Origin: Vicinamibacteraceae bacterium | GTDB taxonomy: Bacteria > Acidobacteriota > Thermoanaerobaculia > Multivoradales > Multivoraceae | NCBI GenBank assembly: GCA_012270995.1 | Contig: JAAXHG010000125.1 | Coordinates: forward strand, 1 to 64,000 | Reading direction: 5' to 3' | Length of the DNA stretch: 64,000 bases | Part shown: positions 50,018 to 58,417 of the stretch, piece by piece | Position numbering within the stretch: position 1 is the first letter of the stretch | Layout: each line of letters opens with the position of its first letter | Notes under the pieces: generated by a model | Told to the model about the DNA's origin: nothing | Database searches by the model: none | What the model saw: only the letters and a program-made list of their open reading frames with translations | Position numbers and translations under genes: made by a program

Positions 50018-51795
50018 GGGATGTCGGGTTGCGGCTGGAGGCAGCCGTTCGCAAAAGCGATCGCGTCCGTGATCGCCGAGGCTGGCGATCCCGGTTCGTT
50101 GACGTACTCCTTCTCGTTCTCCGTTACGGTGTCGGCCACCCGGATCGAGTAACCCAGCGTGGTTGCCGAAGCGCCGTACACCCACACATGACCGTTCAGG
50201 CCGCAGCCGTCAAGGACCTTGATCAGTACTTCCCAGTTGCTCGGCTCGAAGAAGGAGAACATCCCGGAATCGTTCGTCCCCGCGTGCACCACCCGCGCCC
50301 TGCCGCGGTCACCGCCCACCGTGAACCAGTCCACCACGACCGCGTAGCGCGAGTCCTGAAGACAGCGCGTCTCGGCGTCCGAGACGCAGCTTCCCGCCGG
50401 CTTGCTCGACTCCACCAGGAAGGTAAGAGCCGACTCCGACTCGCGGTTGCCATCACTCACCCACAGTCGCACTTCGTAGAAACCCGGGGCCGACCAACTG
50501 TGACGCACCGAACGCGCGGCGGACACCACGTCGTCGCCGAAGTCCCACCGCCGGGACTTCAGCGGACCCATGCTCTCGTCCACGAATCGCACCGGCTTGC
50601 CGGTCAGAGCGCGGCACGGCGCGGGATCGCAGTCCGCCCCCGTCACCTCGATCGCCGACATCGGAGGCGTATCGTCGTCGGCGATCGAGATCGTCGCCTC
50701 ACCGCCGGCGGTCACGCCCGGTGGCAGGGCGCCGAAGCCGAGCGCCACCGACTCGCCGAAGTCCTGATCGCTGTCATCCACCGCCTCAAACTCGAACTCG
50801 CGAGACGTCGTACCGCCCGTGAACATCACCGTCCGAGGCACCCCCGCGTAATCGGCTGAGGTCGCACCGCCGAAGTGACGCACGACCAGCGGGATCTCCA
50901 ACTCCCGCTCCGGATCGCCGCTCAACTCCACCGAGACGACGACCGAACTTCCCTCCGGCACTTCGTAACCCGAGGAGCCGAACGACACGACGACCGCCGG
51001 CGGTGGCGGTGGCTCGGGATCGGGTGGCTCGGGATCGGGTGGCTCTGGGTCGGGCGGCGGTGGGGGTTGGGCCGTCTGAAGAACGAACGTCAGCCTCGCC
51101 ATCGGCTCGTTCGAGAACTTCCCCTGTCCCTTGATGCTGGTGATCGTTCCCTGGGGGTCGGTCGCCGGGTTGCTGAGTGTGAACTCCGTCCCGTCCTCCG
51201 TTCCGGCGTCGTACGGGAACAGATCGTTGACGATTCGCGCCCGCCATCGTCCTTGGCTGTCCCGCAGGGAAAGCCGCGAAACGCCTACGAACCAGTCCGG
51301 ACTAGGGCCGATCATCGACAGGAGCGTTACCAAGGGGTGGGTCCGGTTCGCTTCGATCGTGAACGTCGACGTGCCGGTCGCGCCCGTCCCGCTCTCCTCG
51401 ATCAGCGCCTTCCGGTTGGCGGCCGGAACCGCGTTGTACTCGCTCTTGAATGTCGACGTGGCGCCGAGTTCGGCGACGGCTTCCACGCCCGCGGTCGCCG
51501 TGCCGCCCGACGTCCAGAACGTGACGTTGACGTTGTGAACGGCGCCGATCAGCGTCGTGAAGTGGGCGCCTCCCACGACGCCGCCCGGCGTGCTCGACGT
51601 GTTCCAGTTGCCCACGAAGGTCACCTGGTAGGTCGCGGCATCCGTGCCCTGGGCGTCGATTCGAGCCGGCGATCCGAACGCCAGCAGCAGGGCGGCGCCA
51701 AACGCGGCGAGAGCATTCGTCCGCCGGCGCGGCCCTGGCGCTGAATGTCGGAGAGCGGGACGCTCGGGCGAGCGGGAGATTCGTACGGTGAGCAT
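50014..51795 (-). CDS. Secreted spondin/Calx-beta/PKD multidomain protein
   Basis: 593 residues. Signal peptide (LAAFGAALLLAFGSPARIDA), then a spondin-like domain (residues about 55-235: YQVTFVGNWNTSSTPG, HFTTLIGAVHNVNVTFW). A Pro/Asp/Glu linker made of DPEPP repeats follows, then a Calx-beta domain (VVSFGSSGYEVPEGSSVVVS to ATISIADDD) and a PKD-type domain (RFVDESMGPLKSRRWDFGDD). The C-terminus has paired cysteines (GSCVSDAETRCLQDS; GCGLNGHVWVYG) in a further unrecognised domain. Likely an exported adhesion or surface protein. It is sandwiched between odhB and lpd with 13 bp and an ATGA overlap, so it is transcribed with a metabolic operon. Confidence 0.82.
   Translation of the reverse strand: MLTVRISRSPERPALRHSAPGPRRRTNALAAFGAALLLAFGSPARIDAQGTDAATYQVTFVGNWNTSSTPGGVVGGAHFTTLIGAVHNVNVTFWTSGGTATAGVEAVAELGATSTFKSEYNAVPAANRKALIEESGTGATGTSTFTIEANRTHPLVTLLSMIGPSPDWFVGVSRLSLRDSQGRWRARIVNDLFPYDAGTEDGTEFTLSNPATDPQGTITSIKGQGKFSNEPMARLTFVLQTAQPPPPPDPEPPDPEPPDPEPPPPPAVVVSFGSSGYEVPEGSSVVVSVELSGDPERELEIPLVVRHFGGATSADYAGVPRTVMFTGGTTSREFEFEAVDDSDQDFGESVALGFGALPPGVTAGGEATISIADDDTPPMSAIEVTGADCDPAPCRALTGKPVRFVDESMGPLKSRRWDFGDDVVSAARSVRHSWSAPGFYEVRLWVSDGNRESESALTFLVESSKPAGSCVSDAETRCLQDSRYAVVVDWFTVGGDRGRARVVHAGTNDSGMFSFFEPSNWEVLIKVLDGCGLNGHVWVYGASATTLGYSIRVADTVTENEKEYVNEPGSPASAITDAIAFANGCLQPQPDIP
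51011..51055 (-). repeat. 15-bp tandem repeat, three units
   Basis: GGCTCGGGATCGGGT repeated three times (51011-51025, 51026-51040, 51041-51055, the last with two changes) encodes the DPEPP units of the linker in the spondin protein. Such in-frame repeats can expand or contract and change linker length. Confidence 0.8.
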
Positions 51796-51808
51796 CGCGG
51801 GAATGCTC

Positions 51809-53284
51809 CTAGACTTCGATCAGCATCCGCGCCGGCTCCTGGATCGCCTCCTTGATCCGGACCAGGAAGCTCACCGCTTCGCGACCGTCGACGATGCGGT
51901 GGTCGTAGGTGAGGGCGACGTACATCATCGGGCGGACCACGACCTCGCCGCACTCGACCACCGGCCGGTCCTGGATCGCGTGCAGGCCGATGACGCCGCT
52001 CTGGGGCGGGTTGATGATGGGCGTGGAGAGCAGGGATCCGAAGATGCCGCCGTTGGTGATCGTGAAGGTGCCGCCCTGGAGTTCGTCGATGCGGATGCGG
52101 CCTTCCCGGGCACGTCCGGCGAAGTCGCCGATTCGTGATTCGATCTCGGCGAAGGACAGCCTCTCGGCGCTGCGCAGGACGGGCGCCATCAAGCCGCGGT
52201 CGGTACTGACGGCAATGCCGATGTCGTAGTAGTTCCGGTAGATGATGTCCGTGCCCGAGATCTCCGCGTTGAGCCGCGGAAAGCGGCGCAGGGCGTCGAC
52301 GGCTGCCTTGACGAAGAAGGACAGGAAGCCGAGGCGGACGTCGTGCCGTTCGACGAAGGCGTCCCGGTAGCGCTTCCTGAAGTCGATCACCGCGGACATG
52401 TCGATCTCGTTGAAGGTCGTGAGCAGTGCCGCTTGCTGCTGGGACTCGACCAGGCGCTCGGCGATGCGGCGCCGGATCGGCGTCATCGGCACCCGTTCTT
52501 CGGCGCGGTCCCCGGCTGGCGGCGCGGCCCTTGCCGGGTCGTTCGGCGCGGGAACGGGGGCGGACGGATCGGCTGCAGGCTCGGGGAGAGTTGCCGGTGG
52601 AGGCGCCGGAGCGGGCGAGGCCGCTTCCGTTTCCGGCTCGACTGGTGTCTCGCGTTTCGCTTCGCGGGCGGCCAGCCAGGCCTTGACGTCGCTCTTCAGC
52701 AGGCGTCCGCCCTTGCCGGTGGCGGGAATGACGGAGGCGTCGAGACCATGTTCCGCGATCAGTCGCCGGGCCGCGGGCAGAATGCGTCGAGGTTCCTCGA
52801 CCGACGAAGGCTCGGCCGCCGGGGCCGCGGGCGATCCGCCGTCGTCCCGTCGTGGAACGGGCCGGGGCGGGGCCGGTTCCGTCTCTGATGGGGATGTCGC
52901 TGGCGCGGCGACGGCTGGCGGGGAGTACGGCGTTCTGACGCCGGCAAGCAGGTCCGCCTGCTCGGCGGCGCCGGGGAGCGACCGCGAACCGGCGCCAGTC
53001 GCGGCGACTGCCGGTTCCGGCGGGGCTGCCCCGCGCTCAGCGGCGACGCCTTCTTGGATGCGGGCGATCACCGCGCCCACCGGCACGGTCTCGCCTTCAT
53101 CGCACACGATCTCGGAAAGCACGCCGGCCGTCGGCGAGGGCAGCTCCACCGTGACCTTGTCCGTCTCCAGCTCCACCAGCGGTTCGTCCCGGCCGACGAG
53201 TTCGCCGGGCCGTTTGATCCAGCGGAGGATCAACGCTTCGGTGATCGACTCGCCAATCTCGGGGATTCTTACATCGTATGCCAT
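51809..53284 (-). CDS. odhB: 2-oxoglutarate dehydrogenase E2 (dihydrolipoyl succinyltransferase)
   Basis: 491 residues. N-terminal lipoyl domain with the lipoylated K43 in ELETDKVTVELPSP, an Ala/Pro-rich linker, the E1/E3-binding domain (RRLIAEHGLDASVIPATGKG), another linker and the catalytic acyltransferase domain (PMTPIRRRIAERLVESQQ, TFNEIDMSAVIDFR), ending with the active-site TYDHRIVDGREAV. It transfers the succinyl group from E1 to CoA. MAYDVRIPEIGESI is a typical succinyltransferase start. A 122-bp, relatively AT-rich spacer separates it from odhA and contains a dyad (53335-53385). Confidence 0.95.
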   Translation of the reverse strand: MAYDVRIPEIGESITEALILRWIKRPGELVGRDEPLVELETDKVTVELPSPTAGVLSEIVCDEGETVPVGAVIARIQEGVAAERGAAPPEPAVAATGAGSRSLPGAAEQADLLAGVRTPYSPPAVAAPATSPSETEPAPPRPVPRRDDGGSPAAPAAEPSSVEEPRRILPAARRLIAEHGLDASVIPATGKGGRLLKSDVKAWLAAREAKRETPVEPETEAASPAPAPPPATLPEPAADPSAPVPAPNDPARAAPPAGDRAEERVPMTPIRRRIAERLVESQQQAALLTTFNEIDMSAVIDFRKRYRDAFVERHDVRLGFLSFFVKAAVDALRRFPRLNAEISGTDIIYRNYYDIGIAVSTDRGLMAPVLRSAERLSFAEIESRIGDFAGRAREGRIRIDELQGGTFTITNGGIFGSLLSTPIINPPQSGVIGLHAIQDRPVVECGEVVVRPMMYVALTYDHRIVDGREAVSFLVRIKEAIQEPARMLIEV

Positions 53285-53334
53285 GTGTTTTTGAGAGAAT
53301 TTTCTTTGTCCTGGTAGTTCTTGTCGCTTTCGGC

Positions 53335-53385
53335 CAGATTCTACGAAATCCAGCGAGATTTTCGGATCCTGCGAAGAAGAATCTG
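53335..53385 (-). promoter_or_regulatory. Inverted repeat overlapping a -10-like box before odhB
   Basis: CAGATTCT (53335-53342) and AGAATCTG (53378-53385) are perfect 8-bp inverted arms with 35 bases between. On the minus strand TAGAAT (53338-53343, 5/6 to TATAAT) overlaps one arm, with a start point predicted about 46 bases before the odhB ATG. No good -35 is seen. Possible internal promoter or leader structure. Confidence 0.3.
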
Positions 53386-53406
53386 AGAGATGCTACGCTT
53401 AGCTTT

Positions 53407-56301
53407 TCAGTTTTTTTCGGCAGGATCGGCGAACGCCACTTCCATCAGTTGCTGCTGCTCCAGCTTGTGGCTGCTCGGAGAGCCGGTCGCCGGACTCGCC
53501 GACTGCGGGCGGTAGACCCCCGACAGGGGCCGGCCGCCCATCAGAAAGCCGAAGTTGAGCCGCAGGAAGGACCAGGCGCCCATGTTCCGCGGTTCCTCCT
53601 GCACCCAGCGGACCTCCGCGTCGGCCGGGAACGCGGCCAGCGCCGCGTCGAGTTCCTCCTTCGGCGCGGGGTAGAACTGCTCCATCCGCAGGATCGCGTG
53701 ATCGTGCGCTCCGGCTTCCCGGCGGTGGGCGTCGAGGTCGTAGAACACCTTGCCGGCGCAGAGGAGGATCCGTCGCACCTTCGCCCGACCCTCGTTGCTG
53801 GCGACGGAAGGATCGGGCAGGACCGGTTGGTACCGGCCGCCGGCGAGTTCGGCCAGGGACGAGCCGACTTCCCGGCGGCGCAGCAGACTCTTCGGCGTGA
53901 AGACGACCAGCGGCTTGCGCTGGGTACGCTCGACCTGGCGCCGCAGCAGGTGGAAGTACTGCGCGGGCGTCGACGGGTAGACGATCTGCATGTTCTCTTC
54001 GGCGGCGAGCAGCAGCCAGCGCTCGACGCGGGCGCTCGAGTGCTCCGGCCCCTGGCCCTCGAAGCCGTGGGGCAGCAGGATGACGAGGCCGCTCAGCCGG
54101 TTCCACTTGTCCTCGGCGCTGGTGATGAACTGGTCGATGATCACCTGGGCCGCGTTGACGAAGTCGCCGAACTGGGCTTCCCAGAGCACGAGGCCGTCCG
54201 GGTAGTCCAGGCTGAAGCCGTACTCGAAGCCGAGTACGCCGGCCTCCGACAGGGGGCTGTTGAAGATCTCGACCGGCTCCTGGTTTTCCGCGATGTTCAT
54301 GAGCGGCCGGTGGTTGTAGTCGGTCACCCGGTCGTGCAGCACGGCGTGTCGCTGGCTGAAGGTGCCGCGCTCGCAGTCCTGGCCGGAGAGCCGCACCCGG
54401 TTGCCCGAATCGGCGGTGGCGGCGAAGGCCAGCGCCTCCGCGGCGGCCCAGTCGACGGGCCGCTTCCCTTCGGCCATGTCCGCTCGGGCGGCGAGAAAGC
54501 GTCGCAGGTTGCGGTGCAGGTTGAATCCCTCGGGCAGCACGACCATCCGCCTCAGGTAGTCGATCAGCTTGCCCTGATCGACTCCGGTGTCCGGCTCCGG
54601 GGTGTCCTCCATGCGTCCGCCGACGAACGCGTTCCAGACGCCGTCGTAGGCCTGCGGACTCGTCTTCTCGTTCATTCGGCGGGCGGTGGCGAGAGCGCCC
54701 TCGAGCCGCTTCTCCTCGCGCTGGATGTGGATGTCCGCCTCCTCGGGCTTGATCTCGCCGAGTTCGAGCAGGTGCTCCAGGTAGTGGACCCGGACCGGAT
54801 CCCGGGCCCGGATGCCGTCGTAGAGGATGGGTTGGGTGAAGGCGGGTTCGTCGCCTTCGTTGTGCCCGCGCCGCCGGTAGCAGTAGAGGTCGATGATGAC
54901 GTCGCGGCGGTAGCGCTGGCGGAAGTCGAGGGCGACGTTGACGACCTGGGCGACCGCCTCGGGCTGCTCGCCGTTGACGTGGAAGATCGGCGCCTGAAGC
55001 ATCTTCGCGACGTCGGTGCAGTAGGTGTTCGAGCGCGAGCTCTCGGGCGGCGTGGTGAAGCCGATCTGGTTGTTGACGACGACGTGGAACGCACCGCCGA
55101 CGTGGTATGCGGGAAGCTGCGACAGGTTGAGCGACTCCTGGACGATCCCCTCGCCGGCGAAGGCGGCGTCGCCGTGGATCAGGAACAGGACGGCCCGGTC
55201 GCGCAGCTCGTTGCCGATCCGGTCCTGCTTGGCGCGCACCCGGCCCATCGCCACCGGGTTGATGAACTCGAGGTGGCTCGGGTTGAAGGACAGGGACAGG
55301 TGGATCCTGCGGCCCTGATCCGTGGTCCAGTCGCTCGAGTGCCCCATGTGGTACTTGACGTCGCCGCCGCCCGTGTACTGCTCCGCGTCGAGGTCCTCGA
55401 ACTCGCGGAAGATGTCGCGGGTCGGCTTGCCGATGATGTTGGCCAGCACGTTCAGGCGGCCGCGGTGGGACATGCCGAAGACGATCTCCACCGCGCCCTG
55501 CTCGGCGACCTTCTCGATCGCCAGGTCGAGGAGGGGAATCAGGCTTTCGGCGCCCTCGAGGGAGAAGCTCTTGGCGCCCAGGTACTTCTTCTGGATGAAC
55601 TCCTCGAACACCGCGGCGTCGATCAGCTTCTTCAGGATGCGCACCTGCTCGCGGCGGCTGAGCTGGACCCGGTTGCGGCTGACCTCCATCCGCTCCTGGA
55701 GCCAGGAGCGGACCTCCAGGTCGTCGATGTGCATGAACTCGGCGCTGATGTACTTGCAGTACGTTTCGCGCATCCGTTCGAGCACTTCGCGCACCGTCGC
55801 GGTATCGGCGCCGGGGATGCCGGCCGTCGACACCGTGCGGTCCAGGTCGCTCTCGCGGATGCCCAGACCCTCGAGTTCGAGTTCCTCCGGCAGCGCGGGC
55901 GGATTGCGGAGCGGGTTGATGTCGGCGTAGAGGTGGCCGCGGATCCGGTAGTTGCGGATCATGTCGTCGACGCGGCGCTGCATTTCGACGTCGGCGGTCA
56001 GGGCGGGGCGTGTACTCGCCGGCGCCGGCGTCGCGGGTGGCGACGCAGGCTTCGGTTCGGTGGCCGGCGGAGTTGCCTGCGGAATGGCGATTGGGCGCGC
56101 CGTTTCGCCGTTGCCGCCGAACAGGGTCGAGGGCTGAAGCTCCGGTCCGATCGCGGTGTTGCCCAGTTCGCCGCTGGCCGCCAGGGCGTCGAAGTACCGT
56201 CGCCAGGCCGGGTCGAGCGACGCCGGATCGCGGCGGTAGTCGGCAAGAAGCGCTTCGACGTAGTCGAGGGAGAGGCTGTGCAACCCGGTCTGCTCGCTCA
56301 T
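53407..56301 (-). CDS. odhA: 2-oxoglutarate dehydrogenase E1
   Basis: 964 residues, normal for SucA/OdhA. It decarboxylates 2-oxoglutarate with thiamine diphosphate and hands the succinyl group to E2. Markers: N-terminal helix FLAQ-like region replaced by SLDYVEALLADYRRDP; the FGMSHRGRLNVLANI and LIHGDAAFAGEGIVQE thiamine-site motifs; FVNAAQVIIDQFITSAEDKW; and the C-terminal WVQEEPRNMGAW. AGGAGGT precedes the ATG. Only 23 bp separate it from the permease gene upstream, so it may be read from the permease promoter. A long frame on the opposite strand here is an artefact. Confidence 0.96.
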   Translation of the reverse strand: MSEQTGLHSLSLDYVEALLADYRRDPASLDPAWRRYFDALAASGELGNTAIGPELQPSTLFGGNGETARPIAIPQATPPATEPKPASPPATPAPASTRPALTADVEMQRRVDDMIRNYRIRGHLYADINPLRNPPALPEELELEGLGIRESDLDRTVSTAGIPGADTATVREVLERMRETYCKYISAEFMHIDDLEVRSWLQERMEVSRNRVQLSRREQVRILKKLIDAAVFEEFIQKKYLGAKSFSLEGAESLIPLLDLAIEKVAEQGAVEIVFGMSHRGRLNVLANIIGKPTRDIFREFEDLDAEQYTGGGDVKYHMGHSSDWTTDQGRRIHLSLSFNPSHLEFINPVAMGRVRAKQDRIGNELRDRAVLFLIHGDAAFAGEGIVQESLNLSQLPAYHVGGAFHVVVNNQIGFTTPPESSRSNTYCTDVAKMLQAPIFHVNGEQPEAVAQVVNVALDFRQRYRRDVIIDLYCYRRRGHNEGDEPAFTQPILYDGIRARDPVRVHYLEHLLELGEIKPEEADIHIQREEKRLEGALATARRMNEKTSPQAYDGVWNAFVGGRMEDTPEPDTGVDQGKLIDYLRRMVVLPEGFNLHRNLRRFLAARADMAEGKRPVDWAAAEALAFAATADSGNRVRLSGQDCERGTFSQRHAVLHDRVTDYNHRPLMNIAENQEPVEIFNSPLSEAGVLGFEYGFSLDYPDGLVLWEAQFGDFVNAAQVIIDQFITSAEDKWNRLSGLVILLPHGFEGQGPEHSSARVERWLLLAAEENMQIVYPSTPAQYFHLLRRQVERTQRKPLVVFTPKSLLRRREVGSSLAELAGGRYQPVLPDPSVASNEGRAKVRRILLCAGKVFYDLDAHRREAGAHDHAILRMEQFYPAPKEELDAALAAFPADAEVRWVQEEPRNMGAWSFLRLNFGFLMGGRPLSGVYRPQSASPATGSPSSHKLEQQQLMEVAFADPAEKN

Positions 56302-56324
56302 CGCTGCCTACCTCCTGGGCGGCG

Positions 56325-57392
56325 TCAGGCCCGTTCGGCCTGGAGCCGCGGGTCGATTACATCCCTCAGCGTATCGCCGACGAGGTTGAAACTCAGCACG
56401 GCGAGGAAGATCGCCACGCAGGCGGGGGGAATCATGTGGCCGGCGGTGAACAGGTTCTCGTAGCCGGAGCGAAGGATCGTGCCCCAGGACGGGTCCGGCG
56501 GCTGGACACCGAAACCGAGCCATGAGAGGCCGGCCTCGATCAGGATCGAGACGGCGATGCCGAAGGTGACGCTGACGAGCACGGGCGCCAGGGCGTTGGG
56601 CAGCAGGTGACGAAGTACGAGCTGGGCCGGCCGAACGCCCAGGGAGCGCGCCGCGAGTGCGTAGTCGGTCTCCCGGATGCGCAGGATCTCGCCGCGGGCG
56701 AAGCGCGCGATACCGACCCAGCGGGTCAGCCCGATGACGATCATCACGTTCTCGATGCTGGGCGGGAACCAGGCCAGTACCGCGAGGATCAGGAAGAAGG
56801 GCGGGAAGCACATGACGATCTCGATGAAGCGCGAGATGACAAGGTCGGCGACGCCGCCGGCGTAGCCGGCGATGCAACCCAGGATCAGGCCCAGGACGAC
56901 CGCGATGCCCATCGACAGGAAGCCGACCTTCATCGACACCACGGTGCCGTGGACCATGCGCGACAGCACGTCGCGCCCGGACTGGTCCGTGCCCAGCCAG
57001 TGACGGCTCGAAGGCCCGGCCAGGGGCTCGGCGGCGATCTCCCGCGGGCCGTAACGCATCGGCGTCCACAGCGCCCAGTCGCCCCGCTCCGGGTCGAACT
57101 CACGCTTGAAGTCGAAGGTCGCCAGACGGTAGGGCCGCTTCTTCTGGATGATCAGCTTGCTTCCCGGCACCTGGTGGATCAGGTCGATCACCGCCGGGTA
57201 GTAGAAGCTGCCGTCGAAGCGGCAGAGGATCGGCTGCTCGTTGGCGAGCATCGGCGACAGGAACGAAACCAGGAACAGGACCGCCACCACGGACAGGCCG
57301 ACCATGCCGAGCCGGTGGCGGCGGAAGCGCCGCCACGTGATGTGCCAGTAGGAGCGCGCCGCGGGCGCCGGGTTCGTCGCTTCGTCCGCCAT
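56325..57392 (-). CDS. ABC transporter permease, YejE/OppC type
   Basis: 355 residues. One N-terminal span (MVGLSVVAVLFLVSFLSPML), a long periplasmic loop of about 130 residues, then five spans with the permease EAA-type motif (GILRIRETDYALAARSLGV region). The loop phrase ANEQPILCRFDGSFYYP and WALWTPMRYG correspond to YejE of the E. coli YejABEF microcin C/oligopeptide importer, so peptides are the likely cargo. The start ATG lies 2 bp after the stop of the partner permease. No solute-binding protein or ATPase gene is nearby. Confidence 0.87.
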   Translation of the reverse strand: MADEATNPAPAARSYWHITWRRFRRHRLGMVGLSVVAVLFLVSFLSPMLANEQPILCRFDGSFYYPAVIDLIHQVPGSKLIIQKKRPYRLATFDFKREFDPERGDWALWTPMRYGPREIAAEPLAGPSSRHWLGTDQSGRDVLSRMVHGTVVSMKVGFLSMGIAVVLGLILGCIAGYAGGVADLVISRFIEIVMCFPPFFLILAVLAWFPPSIENVMIVIGLTRWVGIARFARGEILRIRETDYALAARSLGVRPAQLVLRHLLPNALAPVLVSVTFGIAVSILIEAGLSWLGFGVQPPDPSWGTILRSGYENLFTAGHMIPPACVAIFLAVLSFNLVGDTLRDVIDPRLQAERA

Positions 57393-57394
57393 CG

Positions 57395-58375
57395 TCACTT
57401 CTCGTAGCTGATGCGGGGATCGACCAGACCGTAGGTCAGGTCGGCGATGAACGTGATCCCGAGCACGAGCAGGGCGGTGATGAAGTTGAGCGCCATGATC
57501 GTCGGATAGTCGCGCTGCAGGACGGACTCGAAGTACAGGCGGCCCAGGCCGGGCCAGTTGAACATGTACTCGAGGATGACGCTGCCGCTGAGCACGAAGG
57601 GAAAGGTGAGTCCGATCAGCGAGATCAAGGGGATCAGGCTGTTCGTGAAGGCGTGCTTGAGCACCACGCTGCGCTCTCCGAGGCCCTTGGCGCGCGCGGT
57701 GCGGACGTAGTCCTGCCGCACCACCTCGAGCAGGTTCTGGCGGATGAAGCGGGAGTAGTAGGCCAGGTTGCCGAACGTGAAGCAGAAGGTGATCAGAACG
57801 TAGTGCTGGGCCAGATCCCACATCTGGCCGAGGGTCGTCATCTCGTCGTAGCCGTCGGACCGCATGCCGCGGAAGGGCAGCAGGTCCCACTTCACGCCCA
57901 GGTAGAGGATGAGCAGCATGCCGGCGACGTAGTTCGGCACCGAATAGAGCATGTAGAGGCCGGTGCTGACCGAGCGGTCGAAGCCGCCGCCCTGCCGGAG
58001 CGCGCTGTAGATGCCGATCGGCGTCGAGATGAGCAGGGTCAGCATGAAGCTGAGCAGCGCGACCGACAGGGTCGGCCACAGCGCCTCGCCGATCTTGGCC
58101 GAGACCCGGCGCCCGTCATGGAAGGACGAGCCGAGGTCGCCCACGACGAGCTTGCGGACCCAGTTCGCGTACTGCACGGGGATCGGCTTGTCGAGCCCGT
58201 AGAGCTCCCGCAACTGCTGGTAGACGCGCTCCGACACCGCGGCGTCGGCGATCTGGGAGGTCTGAATCTGGGCCGGATCGCCCGGTACGAGCTGGATGAT
58301 GAAGAACGAAATGACCGAGATGCCGAACAGGGTGACCAGTCCGGTGACGAGCCGGCGGAGGATGTAGCTGAGCAA
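57395..58375 (-). CDS. ABC transporter permease, YejB/OppB type
   Basis: 326 residues. SYILRRLVTGLVTLFGISV is the typical OppB-family N-terminal membrane helix, followed by the periplasmic segment with GDPAQ and six predicted spans in total; the cytoplasmic EAA motif is in VVRQDYVRTARAKGLGE. It pairs with the YejE-type permease as heterodimer in the inner membrane. It is the first gene of the 37-58 kb co-directional run; the 42-bp spacer to the divergent MATE gene must contain its promoter. Confidence 0.88.
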   Translation of the reverse strand: MLSYILRRLVTGLVTLFGISVISFFIIQLVPGDPAQIQTSQIADAAVSERVYQQLRELYGLDKPIPVQYANWVRKLVVGDLGSSFHDGRRVSAKIGEALWPTLSVALLSFMLTLLISTPIGIYSALRQGGGFDRSVSTGLYMLYSVPNYVAGMLLILYLGVKWDLLPFRGMRSDGYDEMTTLGQMWDLAQHYVLITFCFTFGNLAYYSRFIRQNLLEVVRQDYVRTARAKGLGERSVVLKHAFTNSLIPLISLIGLTFPFVLSGSVILEYMFNWPGLGRLYFESVLQRDYPTIMALNFITALLVLGITFIADLTYGLVDPRISYEK

Positions 58376-58403
58376 CGGCGATCTCGATGGGGGTGACGCT
58401 GCC

Positions 58404-58409
58404 TACAAT
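58404..58409 (+). promoter_or_regulatory. -10-like box of the MATE gene
   Basis: TACAAT (5/6 to TATAAT) in the 42-bp divergent spacer. The predicted start point falls near the TTG at 58418. No recognisable -35. Confidence 0.4.
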
Positions 58410-58417
58410 ACCGTCCC

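Noticed and set aside
53278..56463. 1061-codon open frame on the plus strand
   Set aside because: It lies antisense to the complete, highly conserved OGDH E1 gene; its product is Val/Arg/Glu-rich low-complexity sequence typical of mirrored GC-rich codons.
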